Positions 44,578 through 53,937 of a stretch of DNA of 64,000 nt are shown here, piece after piece. The notes beneath the pieces are model-generated. The model was given only the letters and a program-made list of their open reading frames with translations. It did no database searches and had not been told where the DNA came from. Each line of letters starts with the position of its first letter. The first letter of the stretch is position 1. Source of the stretch: Cryobacterium flavum (GTDB taxonomy: Bacteria; Actinomycetota; Actinomycetes; Actinomycetales; Microbacteriaceae); NCBI RefSeq assembly GCF_900103805.1, contig NZ_FNIB01000001.1:1-64000 (forward strand), read 5' to 3'. The translations under genes and the position numbers were made by a program.

Positions 44578-45297
44578 TTACCGGGCGGCGCGGGCCGCCC
44601 GACGGGTCAGGCCGTGCACTGTGGCCTGATAGTCCTTCACGTCGAGCGGGCGGCCGGGCAGCTTGGGCCGAGGCGCGTCGGCGGCACGCAGGCCGTCGAG
44701 CACGATGGAGAGCTGACGGCGCCACTGGCCGGCGTAACCGTCGCCGAGGCCGCCGAGCGACCCGACCATGGTGACGAGCACGGCGAGGTCGACCGCGTCG
44801 ACGTCGCGGCGCAGGGTGCCGTCCTTCTTGGCGCGGGCCACCAGGCTCGCGATGAAGCCGTCGAACTCGGCAGCGGGCCTGGCTGACGGGTCGAGCTGTG
44901 CCATGCGTCGCAGGATCGGCGGCAATGACGGGGCGGCGACGAGCCATTCGGCGACCCGTTCGGTGTAGACAACGAGCGCCTCCCACGGGGTGGGGGCAGC
45001 CTCGATCTCCCCGCGCACCGCGTGCAGTTCTGCCAGAGCCAGGTCGTAGAGCGCCCGAACCAGGTCGTCGCGCGTCGAAAAGTTGCGGTACAGCGTGGCA
45101 ACACCGACCTCGGCCTGACGCGCGATCTCCTCGAGTGAGGCGTCGATCCCGTACTGGGCAAACTGGGCGCGAGCCGACACTACGAGACGGTCCCGGTTCA
45201 GCCGGGCGTCGCGGCGGCGGGGCGCACTCGCTGCGGTTCGCTCGGGTGCAGACGGGGCTGGCACGCCATCCTGGGGCTTTCGGGTCGGCGGGGTCAT
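44578..45297 (-). CDS. TetR family regulator beside the kynurenine operon
   Basis: A 239-residue regulator. A Pro-rich lead (1-30) is followed by the helix-turn-helix (about 33-85), with QYGIDASLEEIARQAEVGVATLYRNF. The ligand domain is typical of TetR_C proteins with the LPPILRRMAQ segment. It is divergent from kynA and is the obvious candidate controller of that operon. A TAGACT hexamer ends 7 bases before the ATG, so the transcript is probably leaderless. Confidence 0.85.
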   Translation of the reverse strand: MTPPTRKPQDGVPAPSAPERTAASAPRRRDARLNRDRLVVSARAQFAQYGIDASLEEIARQAEVGVATLYRNFSTRDDLVRALYDLALAELHAVRGEIEAAPTPWEALVVYTERVAEWLVAAPSLPPILRRMAQLDPSARPAAEFDGFIASLVARAKKDGTLRRDVDAVDLAVLVTMVGSLGGLGDGYAGQWRRQLSIVLDGLRAADAPRPKLPGRPLDVKDYQATVHGLTRRAARAAR

Positions 45298-45339
45298 GCG
45301 CTCCAGTCTAGAACTTTGACGTGCCCGGTTCGCTGTGGT

Positions 45340-45359
45340 GTTGCGCCGACAGCCGCAAC
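45340..45359. promoter_or_regulatory. candidate operator between TetR gene and kynA
   Basis: GTTGCG (45340-45345) and CGCAAC (45354-45359) form a perfect 6-bp inverted repeat with an 8-bp spacer in the divergent intergenic region. Confidence 0.4.
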
Positions 45360-45393
45360 CTGCGCACAATTTGAACAAGCCGAACGGAACCCG

Positions 45394-46248
45394 ATGACTC
45401 TCAAGAACAACACCCGTGACTTCGACCCCGAGATCGTCACCGATTTTCGAGAGAAGATGAGCTACGGGGCCTACCTCGACCTACCGACCCTGCTCGACGC
45501 CCAGAAGCCGGTCAGCGTACCGGAACACCACGATGAGCTGCTGTTCATCATCCAGCACCAGACCACCGAGCTCTGGCTCAAGCTCGTGCTGCACGAACTA
45601 CAGGCTGCCATCGAGGCGCTGCGGCAGGACCAGCTCGCTCCGGCTCTCAAGGGCATCGCCCGGGTCAAGCACATTCAGCGAACCCTGACCGAGCAGTGGT
45701 CGGTGCTCGCGACCCTCACGCCCACCGAATACGCCCAGTTTCGGAATTTTCTCGGCTCTTCCAGTGGCTTTCAGTCGTATCAGTACCGCGCGGTCGAGTT
45801 CGCGCTCGGCAACAAGAACCGCCGCATGCTCACGGTTTTCGAAGCGGATGCCGCTGCCCACACCCTGCTGACCGCCACCTTTGAGTCCCCCAGCCTCTAC
45901 GACGAGTTTCTGCGCTACCTTCACCGGGCCGGCTACGACATTCCCGCCGCTGTGCTCGAGCGCGACGTCACCGAGGCGTGGACCTTGCACCCCGAACTCG
46001 TGCATACCTTTCGGGGAATATACGAGAACGCCTCCGAGCACTGGGCCGCCTATGAGGCCTGCGAAGAACTCGTCGACCTTGAGGACAACTTTCAACTCTG
46101 GCGCTTTCGCCACCTCAAGACGGTGCAACGCATCATCGGTATGAAGCACGGCACCGGCGGATCCAGTGGAGCGGCCTTTCTGCAGAAGGCCCTCGAACTC
46201 ACTTTCTTTCCCGAGTTGTTCGCCGTGCGAACGGAGATCGGCGCGTGA
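45394..46248 (+). CDS. kynA: tryptophan 2,3-dioxygenase
   Basis: A 284-residue haem dioxygenase that opens the tryptophan ring to N-formylkynurenine. His55 (FIIQHQTTELWLK) and His240 (LWRFRH) fall at the positions of the active-site base and haem ligand in bacterial enzymes. HGTGGSSG at 252-259 is the substrate loop. The ATG at 45394 precedes the conserved fold. It is first in a three-gene operon with overlapping ends. Confidence 0.96.
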   Translation: MTLKNNTRDFDPEIVTDFREKMSYGAYLDLPTLLDAQKPVSVPEHHDELLFIIQHQTTELWLKLVLHELQAAIEALRQDQLAPALKGIARVKHIQRTLTEQWSVLATLTPTEYAQFRNFLGSSSGFQSYQYRAVEFALGNKNRRMLTVFEADAAAHTLLTATFESPSLYDEFLRYLHRAGYDIPAAVLERDVTEAWTLHPELVHTFRGIYENASEHWAAYEACEELVDLEDNFQLWRFRHLKTVQRIIGMKHGTGGSSGAAFLQKALELTFFPELFAVRTEIGA

Positions 46249-47144
46249 CCACTCACTTTCTGGTCGGCCGAGGTACCGTGCTGCCGGGCTTTCTCGACGC
46301 ACACCTTCACCTGGCCCTGATCGACGGAACAGTTTTGCCGAGCGGTGGAATCGCACGGGCCATCGACCTCGGTGGCTGGCTGCCTGACGACCTCCGGACA
46401 TCTATGCCCGATCTGGCATACGCGCACCAGTTCATCAACTCTCCCGGCGGCTACCCCAGCCGGGCCAGCTGGGCCGAGCCCGCCTGGAGCTGCGCGGTCG
46501 CCTCCATAGCGGATGCCACCACCGCGGTCGATTTGCAAGCCGCGGCTGGGGCATCCGTTCTGAAAATTACCCTCAACTCGGTCGCCGGCCCGGTGTTCGG
46601 CGCCGAGGTATTGGCCGCACTCGTGGGGCGGGCGCACGAACGTTCCCTGCCGGTCGTGGCGCACGCCGAGGGTGCGGGTCAAGCCGATCGCGCGTTTACC
46701 GCTGGAGTGGACGCGTTCGCCCACACCCCGTTTTCGGAGCGCCTCGCCGATGATCTCGTGACCGCGATGGCCGCCCGCATGTCCTGGATCAGCACCCTGG
46801 ACATTCACGGCTGGGGTCGCCCCACTGCCGCGTTCGAGATTGCCAGCGACAATCTGCGTCGGTTCCACGCGGCCGGCGGGCGGGTGCTGTACGGCACCGA
46901 CCTCGGCAACGGCCCGCTGCCGCTCGGGTTGAACTCGGGTGAGATCGCGGCGCTGCTCGACGCGGGGCTGACTCCCGGCGAGGTCTTGACCGCCCTCTGC
47001 TCGCCGGCACCGCTCGGCCTGACCCTGGCCGATAGCCGGGTGACCTTCATCCCGGGGGAACGGCCGCGCGATCCCCTGGACTTCACCGACTGGCTCTGCA
47101 CCGCCCGCGCCCTCACCCGCCCCGAACTCGAGGTTCTCGCATGA
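46245..47144 (+). CDS. amidohydrolase in the place of kynurenine formamidase
   Basis: A 299-residue amidohydrolase-superfamily protein with a complete metal site: His20 and His22 (GFLDAHLHL), Lys107 (VLKITLN), His140 (VAHAEG), His160 (AFAHTPF) and Asp219 (YGTDLGNG). It overlaps kynA by GTGA and kynU by ATGA, so all three are translated together. The pathway needs N-formylkynurenine hydrolysis at exactly this step, and no KynB-like (cyclase-fold) or alpha/beta-hydrolase formamidase is in the window. Formamidase activity is an inference from position and chemistry. It is shorter than most relatives and lacks a beta-sandwich N-terminal domain. Confidence 0.82.
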   Translation: MTTHFLVGRGTVLPGFLDAHLHLALIDGTVLPSGGIARAIDLGGWLPDDLRTSMPDLAYAHQFINSPGGYPSRASWAEPAWSCAVASIADATTAVDLQAAAGASVLKITLNSVAGPVFGAEVLAALVGRAHERSLPVVAHAEGAGQADRAFTAGVDAFAHTPFSERLADDLVTAMAARMSWISTLDIHGWGRPTAAFEIASDNLRRFHAAGGRVLYGTDLGNGPLPLGLNSGEIAALLDAGLTPGEVLTALCSPAPLGLTLADSRVTFIPGERPRDPLDFTDWLCTARALTRPELEVLA

Positions 47145-48433
47145 CTCCCAGCTTCACCAGCTCAACCGGCCAGGGCGCCCACCTCGCCTTCGCGCGACGG
47201 ATGGACCGCATCGACGGCCTCGCCCACTACCGCGCCCGGTTCCTCGGCACCGACGCCGACCCCGCCACGGCCAATCCTCGCTCGTACCTCGACGGCAACT
47301 CGCTCGGCCGTCCGCTGCGGGCCAGCGCCGAACGCATCGCCGACTTTCTCGCCAACGACTGGGGCACCCGACTCATTCGAGGCTGGGACGAGCAGTGGAT
47401 GGAACTTCCCCTGCAGATCGGCGACGACCTCGGCCGCACCTGCCTCGGCGCCGCGGCCGGCCAGGTCTTCGTCGGCGATTCCACCACCGTGCTGCTCTAT
47501 AAACTGGCCCGCGCCGCCGTGGATTCGCGGCCGCGCCGCACTGAAATCGTGGTCGACAGCGACAACTTTCCCACCGACCGGTACATTCTGGAGGGCATTG
47601 CGCGCGAGCGCGGTCTCACCCTGCGCTGGATCGAATCCGACACTGAGGGTGGGGTAACCGCCGACCAGGTGCGCAGCGTGGTCGGCCCGCAGACCTCGCT
47701 CGTGCTGCTCAGCCACGTGGCCTACCGTTCCGGCTACCTCGCCGATATGCAGGCCATCACCGCCGTCGCCCACGAACACGACGCCCTCGTGCTCTGGGAC
47801 CTCAGCCACTCGGTGGGGTCGGTTGCGGTCGATCTCGATGCCTGCGACGTCGACCTCGCGGTCGGCTGCTCCTACAAGTACCTGAGCGGTGGGCCGGGCG
47901 CACCCGCGTTCGGCTATGTAAAGAGTGATCTGCAGGACGTGCTTTCCCAGCCAATCCAGGGTTGGATGGGCGCGCAGGCCATCTTCGAGATGGGGCCGGG
48001 GTATGTGCCGGCCACCGGCATCCGTCGTTTCATGAGCGGCACTCCCGCAGTCGTGGGCATGCTCGCCATGCAGGACACGATTGCCATGATCGATGAGGCC
48101 ACGATCGGGTCGGTGCGGGCGAAGTCGGTGGCGCTGACCGAGTTCGCCATCACCCTCGTCGATGAGTGGCTGGCACCGATGGGCGTCACCGTGGCCTCGC
48201 CGCGGGAGCAGACGCATCGCGGCGGTCACGTGACAATCAACCATCCGCTCATGCGTCAGGTCACGAGAATTCTGTGGGATAACGATGTCATTCCCGATTT
48301 TCGCAGCCCCAACGGCCTGCGGCTCGGCCTCGCCCCGCTCAGCACGAGCTTTGTCGAAACCTACGACGGAGTGGCCGCCGTGCGTGACGTGTTGCGCGGC
48401 ATTCTGCTCGGCCAGAACGGCATCTCCGAGTGA
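47141..48433 (+). CDS. kynU: kynureninase
   Basis: A 430-residue PLP enzyme that cleaves kynurenine to anthranilate and alanine. The PLP lysine is Lys246 in GCSYKYLSGGPGAPAF. SYLDGNSLGRP and GDSTTVLLYKL lie near the N-terminus, with WDLSHSVGSV for the pyridine-ring Asp. It is the last gene of the kynA operon, coupled by ATGA to the amidohydrolase. Confidence 0.96.
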   Translation: MTPSFTSSTGQGAHLAFARRMDRIDGLAHYRARFLGTDADPATANPRSYLDGNSLGRPLRASAERIADFLANDWGTRLIRGWDEQWMELPLQIGDDLGRTCLGAAAGQVFVGDSTTVLLYKLARAAVDSRPRRTEIVVDSDNFPTDRYILEGIARERGLTLRWIESDTEGGVTADQVRSVVGPQTSLVLLSHVAYRSGYLADMQAITAVAHEHDALVLWDLSHSVGSVAVDLDACDVDLAVGCSYKYLSGGPGAPAFGYVKSDLQDVLSQPIQGWMGAQAIFEMGPGYVPATGIRRFMSGTPAVVGMLAMQDTIAMIDEATIGSVRAKSVALTEFAITLVDEWLAPMGVTVASPREQTHRGGHVTINHPLMRQVTRILWDNDVIPDFRSPNGLRLGLAPLSTSFVETYDGVAAVRDVLRGILLGQNGISE

Positions 48434-48519
48434 CGCGCGCCGGGCCGCCCAAGCTGCGGCCTGTAGAATTGCAGTGATTTGCCACGACTATAAGCCCCAG
48501 ACTGTATGCGGAGTGCCCT

Positions 48520-48804
48520 GTGCCAACGATCGTCGTCGAAGTAATGCCCAAGGCTGAGTTGCTTGACCCCCAGGGTAAGGCCGTCGCTGGCGCCCTCGGT
48601 CGCCTCGGTCAGACCCAGTCAGCGCTGGCCACCGTCACCGGCGTGCGCGTCGGCAAGCGCTTCGAGATTTCCATTGACGGCGAAGCGGATGCGGCCACCC
48701 TCGCGGCCGTGCGCGAGCTCGCCGACACCGTGCTGTCGAACTCCGTGATTGAGGATGTCGTCGGCATCCACGTGCAGAACGCGCCCTCGGCAGCGGTCGT
48801 CTGA
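48520..48804 (+). CDS. purS: FGAM synthase subunit PurS
   Basis: A 94-residue structural subunit of the three-part FGAM synthase. It starts [20 protein letters not shown] and contains [18 protein letters not shown]. The GTG at 48520 has GGAG 6 bases upstream. The stop overlaps the purQ start by one base (TGATG). Confidence 0.94.
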   Translation: MPTIVVEVMPKAELLDPQGKAVAGALGRLGQTQSALATVTGVRVGKRFEISIDGEADAATLAAVRELADTVLSNSVIEDVVGIHVQNAPSAAVV

Positions 48805-49502
48805 TGCGCATCGGCGTCGTCACCTTTCCCGGCTCGCTCGATGATCGTGACGCTGCGCGCGCGATCCGTCTGGCCGGCGCCGACTCCGTAGCCCTCTGGC
48901 ACGGCGACCACGACCTGCACGGTGTCGACGCGCTCGTGCTGCCCGGCGGGTTCAGCTACGGCGACTACCTGCGGGCCGGCGCCATCGCGAGCCTCTCCCC
49001 AATCATGACCGAGGTCATCGACGCGGCCAATAAGGGCATGCCCGTGCTCGGTATCTGCAACGGATTCCAGATGCTCACCGAAGCCCACCTGCTCGACGGC
49101 GGTCTCATTCGCAACGAAGCCGGCCGCTTCATCTGCCGCGACCAGGGCCTGCGCATCGAGAACAATACGAGCGACTGGACCACCGGATTTTCGGCGAACG
49201 CCGAGATCGTCATTCCGCTGAAGAACGGCGAGGGCTCGTTTATGGCCAGCGCCGAGACCCTGAAAGCACTCGAGGGCGACGGCCGAATCGTGGCCCGCTA
49301 TATCGGCGGCAACCCGAACGGCTCGCTGAATGACATCGCCGGCGTCACCAACGCCCGCGGCAACGTCGTCGGCCTCATGCCGCACCCCGAGCACGCCGTC
49401 GAGGCCGGCTTCGGCCCCGACACCGATACCGCCATGGCGAGCGGCGTCGACGGGCTCGTCTTCTTCACCTCGGTCATCGCCCAGGCACTCGTCTCGCGCT
49501 AA
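48804..49502 (+). CDS. purQ: FGAM synthase glutaminase subunit PurQ
   Basis: A 232-residue class I glutamine amidotransferase. The nucleophile Cys is in [10 protein letters not shown] and the His/Glu pair in [28 protein letters not shown] at the start is typical. It is coupled to purS. The large subunit gene purL, often next, is not within the window. Confidence 0.96.
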   Translation: MRIGVVTFPGSLDDRDAARAIRLAGADSVALWHGDHDLHGVDALVLPGGFSYGDYLRAGAIASLSPIMTEVIDAANKGMPVLGICNGFQMLTEAHLLDGGLIRNEAGRFICRDQGLRIENNTSDWTTGFSANAEIVIPLKNGEGSFMASAETLKALEGDGRIVARYIGGNPNGSLNDIAGVTNARGNVVGLMPHPEHAVEAGFGPDTDTAMASGVDGLVFFTSVIAQALVSR

Positions 49503-49603
49503 CGTCCTCAGAAAAGTTTCTGCGGCTGTCCTATCCACGGGCGCTGGTTCGTTCCTAAGGTAGATCCATCAACGAATGGGTTCACCATAAAAAGGAGCGC
49601 ACC

Positions 49604-49993
49604 ATGACCAGCTATGTCGCATTGATCTACTCGCCCGACATCGATTGGAGCCAGCCCGAGTTCGCCGACGGTATGGCCGAATATCAGAAGTTCGGCGAGG
49701 ACACCGCGAGCGTCATCCGCGGCGGCGCCGCGCTGTACCACACCCCCACGACCACGACCGTGCGGGTGACCGGAGGCAAGGGTGGCGACGTCGTGCTCAG
49801 CGACGGACCGTACGCCGAAACCAAGGAGGCCCTTACTGGCTTCTACCTGCTCGAATGCACCGACCTCGACGAGGCCATCAAGGTCGCGTCCATGATTCCG
49901 GGAGCGTGGAACGGTGCCGTCGAGATTCGTCCAGCGCTGCCGCTGACCGTGAAGGTTCCCACGTTCGAGACGAGCGACACCGTCAGCCAGTGA
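49604..49993 (+). CDS. YCII-related DGPF-domain protein
   Basis: A 129-residue YCII-like dimeric alpha-beta protein with the signature DGPYAETKEALTGFYLLECTD (in pieces, residues 68-88). DGPF proteins accompany ECF42 sigma factors, which are thought to control them. AAGGAG lies 7 bases before the ATG. The next gene, the ECF42-type factor, overlaps its stop by GTGA. Confidence 0.87.
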   Translation: MTSYVALIYSPDIDWSQPEFADGMAEYQKFGEDTASVIRGGAALYHTPTTTTVRVTGGKGGDVVLSDGPYAETKEALTGFYLLECTDLDEAIKVASMIPGAWNGAVEIRPALPLTVKVPTFETSDTVSQ

Positions 49994-50604
49994 GCACGGG
50001 CGAGTTCACGGGCGACCGCGCGGCTAAGCCCCGCGCGGTTTCCCGTGAACTCACTGACATTCTGCAGAACGAACGGCGCCAGGTTCTTGCCTCGCTCACC
50101 CGACTGACCGGTGATCTCGGCATCGCCGAAGACGCCGTGCAGGACGCCTCGATCCGTGCCCTGCAGACCTGGCCCGGCACCGGCATTCCGCCAAACCCGC
50201 GCGCCTGGCTGATCGTCACGGGCAAGCACCGAGCGATCGATTTGCTGCGCCGCGAGGGTTCGCGCTTTGCCAAAGAGAGGGAGGCCGCCCTGATGGAACT
50301 GCAGCAGGCTCCCGACGACTTTCCTATCGGCGTACTGCGCGACGACCAGCTGCGCCTCATTTTCACCTGCTGCCACCCGGCCCTGGCCGCGCAGGCGCAG
50401 GTTCTGGAAGCCCTCGTTGCCGTCGACGCGCTGCACGGTCTCGACGACTACTTCTGGCTGCACGCCACCCGGGCCGAACTGCTGCGCCGCCTCGGTCGGG
50501 AGTCCGAGGCAGCCGTTGCAGCGACTCGGGCGCGCGGCCTCACCGATTCGCCCGCGCAGCAGCGGTTGCTCGAGCATCGGCACCCGGGGCGTGCTACCCG
50601 TTGA
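49990..50604 (+). pseudogene. ECF42-type sigma factor with internal deletion
   Basis: A 204-residue product starting at GTG 49990. Residues 18-137 match the sigma2 part of ECF42 factors: RRQVLASLTRLTGDLGIAED, NPRAWLIVTGKHRAIDLLRR and LRLIFTCCHPALAAQAQ. From about residue 138 (near base 50401) the sequence jumps to the extreme C-terminal piece of the family's TPR-like extension, YFWLHATRAELLRRLGRESE. About 200 residues, including all of sigma4 and most of the TPR region, are missing, yet the frame stays open. Without sigma4 it should not recognise a -35. The direct repeat GCGCAG-GCGCAG lies at the junction. The 3' end overlaps the DMT gene, tail to tail, by 11 bp. Confidence 0.8.
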
Positions 50605-51460
50605 CCGCGATGGCGGCGACCGCGGCCAGGGCGAGGCCCATCCCCGCCACTTGCAACCGGCCGACGCGCTCCTTGAGTACGAGCACCGCGAGCAGCACGG
50701 TCACGGCCGGATAGAGGGAAATAAGCACCGACACGAGCGACAGCAGGCCGCCCTGAAATGCGTAGAGCATCGTGACGACCCCGATCACGTCGAGCACCGC
50801 CACGAGAAACGCGAACCCGAGAATCGCCCGCGGCGGCCGCGCCAGCTGCCGCGCCCCGGTCGCCACCGCGATGACGATCACGGATGCCACGGTGCGCGAC
50901 ACCACCAGCGGCCACAGTCCGGTTCCGGTCTCGATCTCGTGGGTGAAGACGAAACTCAGGGCGAACGAGACGCCTGAACCCACGGTGAACCAGGCGACCC
51001 GGCGGGTGAATCGTGGCGCACGCGCGCCCGAAACGGTGTGGTCGGCGACTCCCGGCGGTTCCCGGCTCACCAGAATGACCGCGACGATGGCGAGGGCGAT
51101 GCCGCCGTAGGAGATCACTGAGGGGCGCTCCCCGATGATCACCCCGACGATCACCGGAATTCCGGCGACGATCACGGCGGTCAGCGGCGACACCACGCTC
51201 ATCGGCCCCTCAGCGAGGGCTATATAGAACCACCACATGGCCAGGGCCATCACAGCGCCCGACGCTGCGCCGAACAGCATCGACCGCCAGGAGAATTCCC
51301 CGCCGACGAACGCGGCGGCGATCGTGATGATCACCACCGAGATCGGATACGACATGAGCACAACCCGCAGCGCGGCCACCCGGCGCGACGCGATGCCGCC
51401 GAGAAAGTCGCTCATGCCGTAAGCGGCGGCCGAAACCAGGGCGAGGACGACGCTGATCAT
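50594..51460 (-). CDS. DMT-superfamily (EamA) transporter
   Basis: A 288-residue inner-membrane protein with ten transmembrane segments in two EamA repeats (about 1-135 and 155-288). Typical features are MSDFLGGIASRR near the start, and EGPMSVVSPLTAVIVAGIPV and LYPAVTVLLAVLVLKERVGR at the ends of the halves. It probably exports a metabolite; the substrate is unknown. It stands alone. Confidence 0.85.
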   Translation of the reverse strand: MISVVLALVSAAAYGMSDFLGGIASRRVAALRVVLMSYPISVVIITIAAAFVGGEFSWRSMLFGAASGAVMALAMWWFYIALAEGPMSVVSPLTAVIVAGIPVIVGVIIGERPSVISYGGIALAIVAVILVSREPPGVADHTVSGARAPRFTRRVAWFTVGSGVSFALSFVFTHEIETGTGLWPLVVSRTVASVIVIAVATGARQLARPPRAILGFAFLVAVLDVIGVVTMLYAFQGGLLSLVSVLISLYPAVTVLLAVLVLKERVGRLQVAGMGLALAAVAAIAVNG

Positions 51461-51545
51461 GCGTGGTGTCGGGGTGAACTGGTGCGCATGAGTTCACGCT
51501 AGCAGCGCGCCGATACGAGAGTGGCCCGGCGGGTCACTGTTCAGA

Positions 51546-53192
51546 TCAGTTCAACGTTGGTCGAGCGGATGCTGCCTGCTCGGCCGGGGCGCCGGCTCCT
51601 GCCGAAGCTTCCAGGCGAACGTAGGTGGCGCCATCCGTTTCGAGGGTTTCGGGCAGGATGTCACGTTCGATCGTGGTGGCGAGCGGCTTCTCGGTCACGA
51701 AGCAGAGCAGGATGACAGCCACAATGACGAGCGGCACCATGTAGAGGAACACCGGGGTGAGCGCGTCGTTGTAACCGCTGATGATGATCTGGTGGGCGGC
51801 CTCGGGAAGGTCACGCACCATGGCCGGGGTGAAGGAGTTGGCGGCACCGGCGCCACCGGCGGGCATCCGCTCGGTGAGTAGTTCGGTCAGTCGGGCGGCG
51901 AACAGGCTGCCAACCACGGCGGAACCGATGGAAGCACCGATCTGGCGGAAGTAGTTGTTCGAGGCGGTCGCCGTTCCGACCTGGGAGTTCGGGAAGGAGT
52001 TCTGCACGATCAGAATGAGAATCTGCATGCTCAGGCCGAGCCCGAGGCCCATGACGGCGAGGTAGCTGCACAGGATCCAGATTGGCAGGGTCGGGGTCAT
52101 GGTGGAGAGCAGCACGAGGGCGACGCCGACGATGATCGTGCCCACGATCGGCATCCACTTGTAGCGGCCGAACTTGCTGACCAGCCAGCCGGAGCCGATC
52201 GAGCTGATCAGCAGCGCGGCCATCATCGGGATCATCAGGAAGCCGGCCTCGGTGGCGTTCGCGCCGGTGACCATCTGCAGGTAGGTGGGCAGGTAGGCGA
52301 GGGCGCCGAACATTGCGATGCCGGTGATGAGGCCGGCTACGGTCGTGAGGTTGAAGTTGCGGTCCTTGAACAGGTGCAGGGGCATGATCGGCTCGTTGGC
52401 GCGACGCTCGATCATGACGAAGGCCACGGCGGCGACGACGGTCGCGATGATGAGCGAGAGGACCAGCAGGGAATCCCAGTCGTAGGTCGTGCCGCCCCAG
52501 GTGGTGGTGAGCACGAGCCCGGTCGAGGCCAGGGCGAGCAGGCCCATGCCGGCGACGTCGAGCTTGGGGTTGGCATGGTCTTTCACCGGCAACCGCAGGA
52601 AGAAGACGGCGGTCACGATGGCGAGGGCGCCGAGGGGGATGTTCATCCAGAACGCCCAGCGCCAGCCGATGCCCTCGGTGAACCAGCCGCCGAGCAGCGG
52701 GCCGGCCACGGACGACAGCGCGAACACGCCGCCCATGATGCCCATGTATTTGCCGCGCTCGCGTGCCGGCACGACGTCGGCGATGATCGCCTGGGAGAGG
52801 ATCATGAGCCCGCCGCCACCGAGGCCCTGAACGGCACGCCCGATGATGAGCCAGGTCATGTCGGGAGCGAGTCCGCCCACGATTGAGCCCAGGATGAAGA
52901 TGCTGATTGCGCCGATGAACAGACCCTTGCGGCCGATCAGGTCGCCGAGCTTGCCGTAAACCGGCAACATGATGGTCGACGCGAGAATGTACGCGGTCGT
53001 CACCCAGAGCATGTGGTCGACGCCGTTGAGCTCGCCGACGATGGTCGGCAGCGCGGTGCTGAAGATGGTCTGGTCGAGCGAGGCGAGCAGCATGGTGACC
53101 ATGAGCCCGGCGAAAACCAGCAGAATGTGACGCTTGCCGGGGTTGGCGGCGGCCTCGGCCGCATCGGGCTGCGGGGCAAGTGTGGTGGTCAT
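51546..53192 (-). CDS. MFS drug exporter, DHA2 family (EmrB/QacA type)
   Basis: A 548-residue proton antiporter with about fourteen transmembrane segments. Motif D is LDQTIFSTALPTIVGEL near residue 40. Motif A is GKLGDLIGRKGLFIG. Motif C is GVFALSSVAGPLLGGWFT. A drug or toxic-metabolite export role is likely, substrate unknown. Its ATG overlaps the stop of the upstream TetR gene (ATGA), so regulator and pump form one operon, a standard self-regulated exporter pair. Confidence 0.92.
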   Translation of the reverse strand: MTTTLAPQPDAAEAAANPGKRHILLVFAGLMVTMLLASLDQTIFSTALPTIVGELNGVDHMLWVTTAYILASTIMLPVYGKLGDLIGRKGLFIGAISIFILGSIVGGLAPDMTWLIIGRAVQGLGGGGLMILSQAIIADVVPARERGKYMGIMGGVFALSSVAGPLLGGWFTEGIGWRWAFWMNIPLGALAIVTAVFFLRLPVKDHANPKLDVAGMGLLALASTGLVLTTTWGGTTYDWDSLLVLSLIIATVVAAVAFVMIERRANEPIMPLHLFKDRNFNLTTVAGLITGIAMFGALAYLPTYLQMVTGANATEAGFLMIPMMAALLISSIGSGWLVSKFGRYKWMPIVGTIIVGVALVLLSTMTPTLPIWILCSYLAVMGLGLGLSMQILILIVQNSFPNSQVGTATASNNYFRQIGASIGSAVVGSLFAARLTELLTERMPAGGAGAANSFTPAMVRDLPEAAHQIIISGYNDALTPVFLYMVPLVIVAVILLCFVTEKPLATTIERDILPETLETDGATYVRLEASAGAGAPAEQAASARPTLN

Positions 53193-53833
53193 GAAAGTTT
53201 TACGGATACCTCTCTGGCGAGCGAGATTGCTCGTGATTCAAGTTGTTCGGCCGCACCTTCGGCGTCGGTCGGGTTCATTTCGGCCCATTCCTTGACGGCC
53301 ACGCGCACCGCCCCGCCGCACAGGGACAGCACCAGGTCAGCGGATGCCGCCTGCTCGGCTGGCGAGTCGCCCGCGAAGCGCGCGTCCCGCGCCACAAGGG
53401 CGGTGACCGCGCTGGCGACTTCGGTGGTCAGTTGGGTGAATTGGGCAAGCTGGGTGGTGAGTAGCTGCGGGTGCCGGCGCAGAATCTCTAGCCGGTCTTC
53501 CCGCATGGTCGGTCGGGTCGACGGCGGGCCGATGACGGTCAGCAGCAGGTGGATGACGGTGTCGAGCAGTCCGTTTTCGGCCACTCGGTCGCAGTGTTCG
53601 GCAAGCTCGGACTCTGCGATTTCGACCTGGCGGAGGCCGAGGATCGCGGCATCCTTGCTCTCGAAGTAGTTGAAGAAGGTGCGCGGCGACACATCGGCGA
53701 GCTCACTGATCACGTCGACCGTGGTGTGCTCGAGGCCATCGCGGAGCACGAGGGTGACCGCGGCGTCTTCGAGCCGCAGGCGCGTTTCGAGGCGCTTGCG
53801 GTCACGCAGGCCGAGGTTCGGTTCAGTTATCAC
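53189..53833 (-). CDS. TetR family regulator of the MFS exporter
   Basis: A 214-residue regulator. The helix-turn-helix (about 12-60) has HTTVDVISELADVSPRTFFNYF. The C-terminal half is an actinobacterial TetR ligand domain. The GTG at 53833 begins where family members begin; the TTG at 53875 adds an unlikely lead. The start codon lies in the palindrome TTATC-N5-GATAA (53827-53841), which fits autorepression. Confidence 0.85.
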   Translation of the reverse strand: MITEPNLGLRDRKRLETRLRLEDAAVTLVLRDGLEHTTVDVISELADVSPRTFFNYFESKDAAILGLRQVEIAESELAEHCDRVAENGLLDTVIHLLLTVIGPPSTRPTMREDRLEILRRHPQLLTTQLAQFTQLTTEVASAVTALVARDARFAGDSPAEQAASADLVLSLCGGAVRVAVKEWAEMNPTDAEGAAEQLESRAISLAREVSVKLS

Positions 53834-53841
53834 GTGGATAA
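53827..53841. promoter_or_regulatory. candidate TetR auto-operator
   Basis: TTATCACGTGGATAA has perfect TTATC/GATAA arms around ACGTG. It spans the start codon of the TetR gene, where bound repressor would block expression of the exporter operon. Confidence 0.45.
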
Positions 53842-53937
53842 TTCTTGCGCTCAGTGCTTTTTTGCGCCACTGCAAATTTACAGTGATGCAAGTTTCTCGG
53901 TGAATGCTCAGGTGGTTGTTCAGGTGCGGCTGCGACG

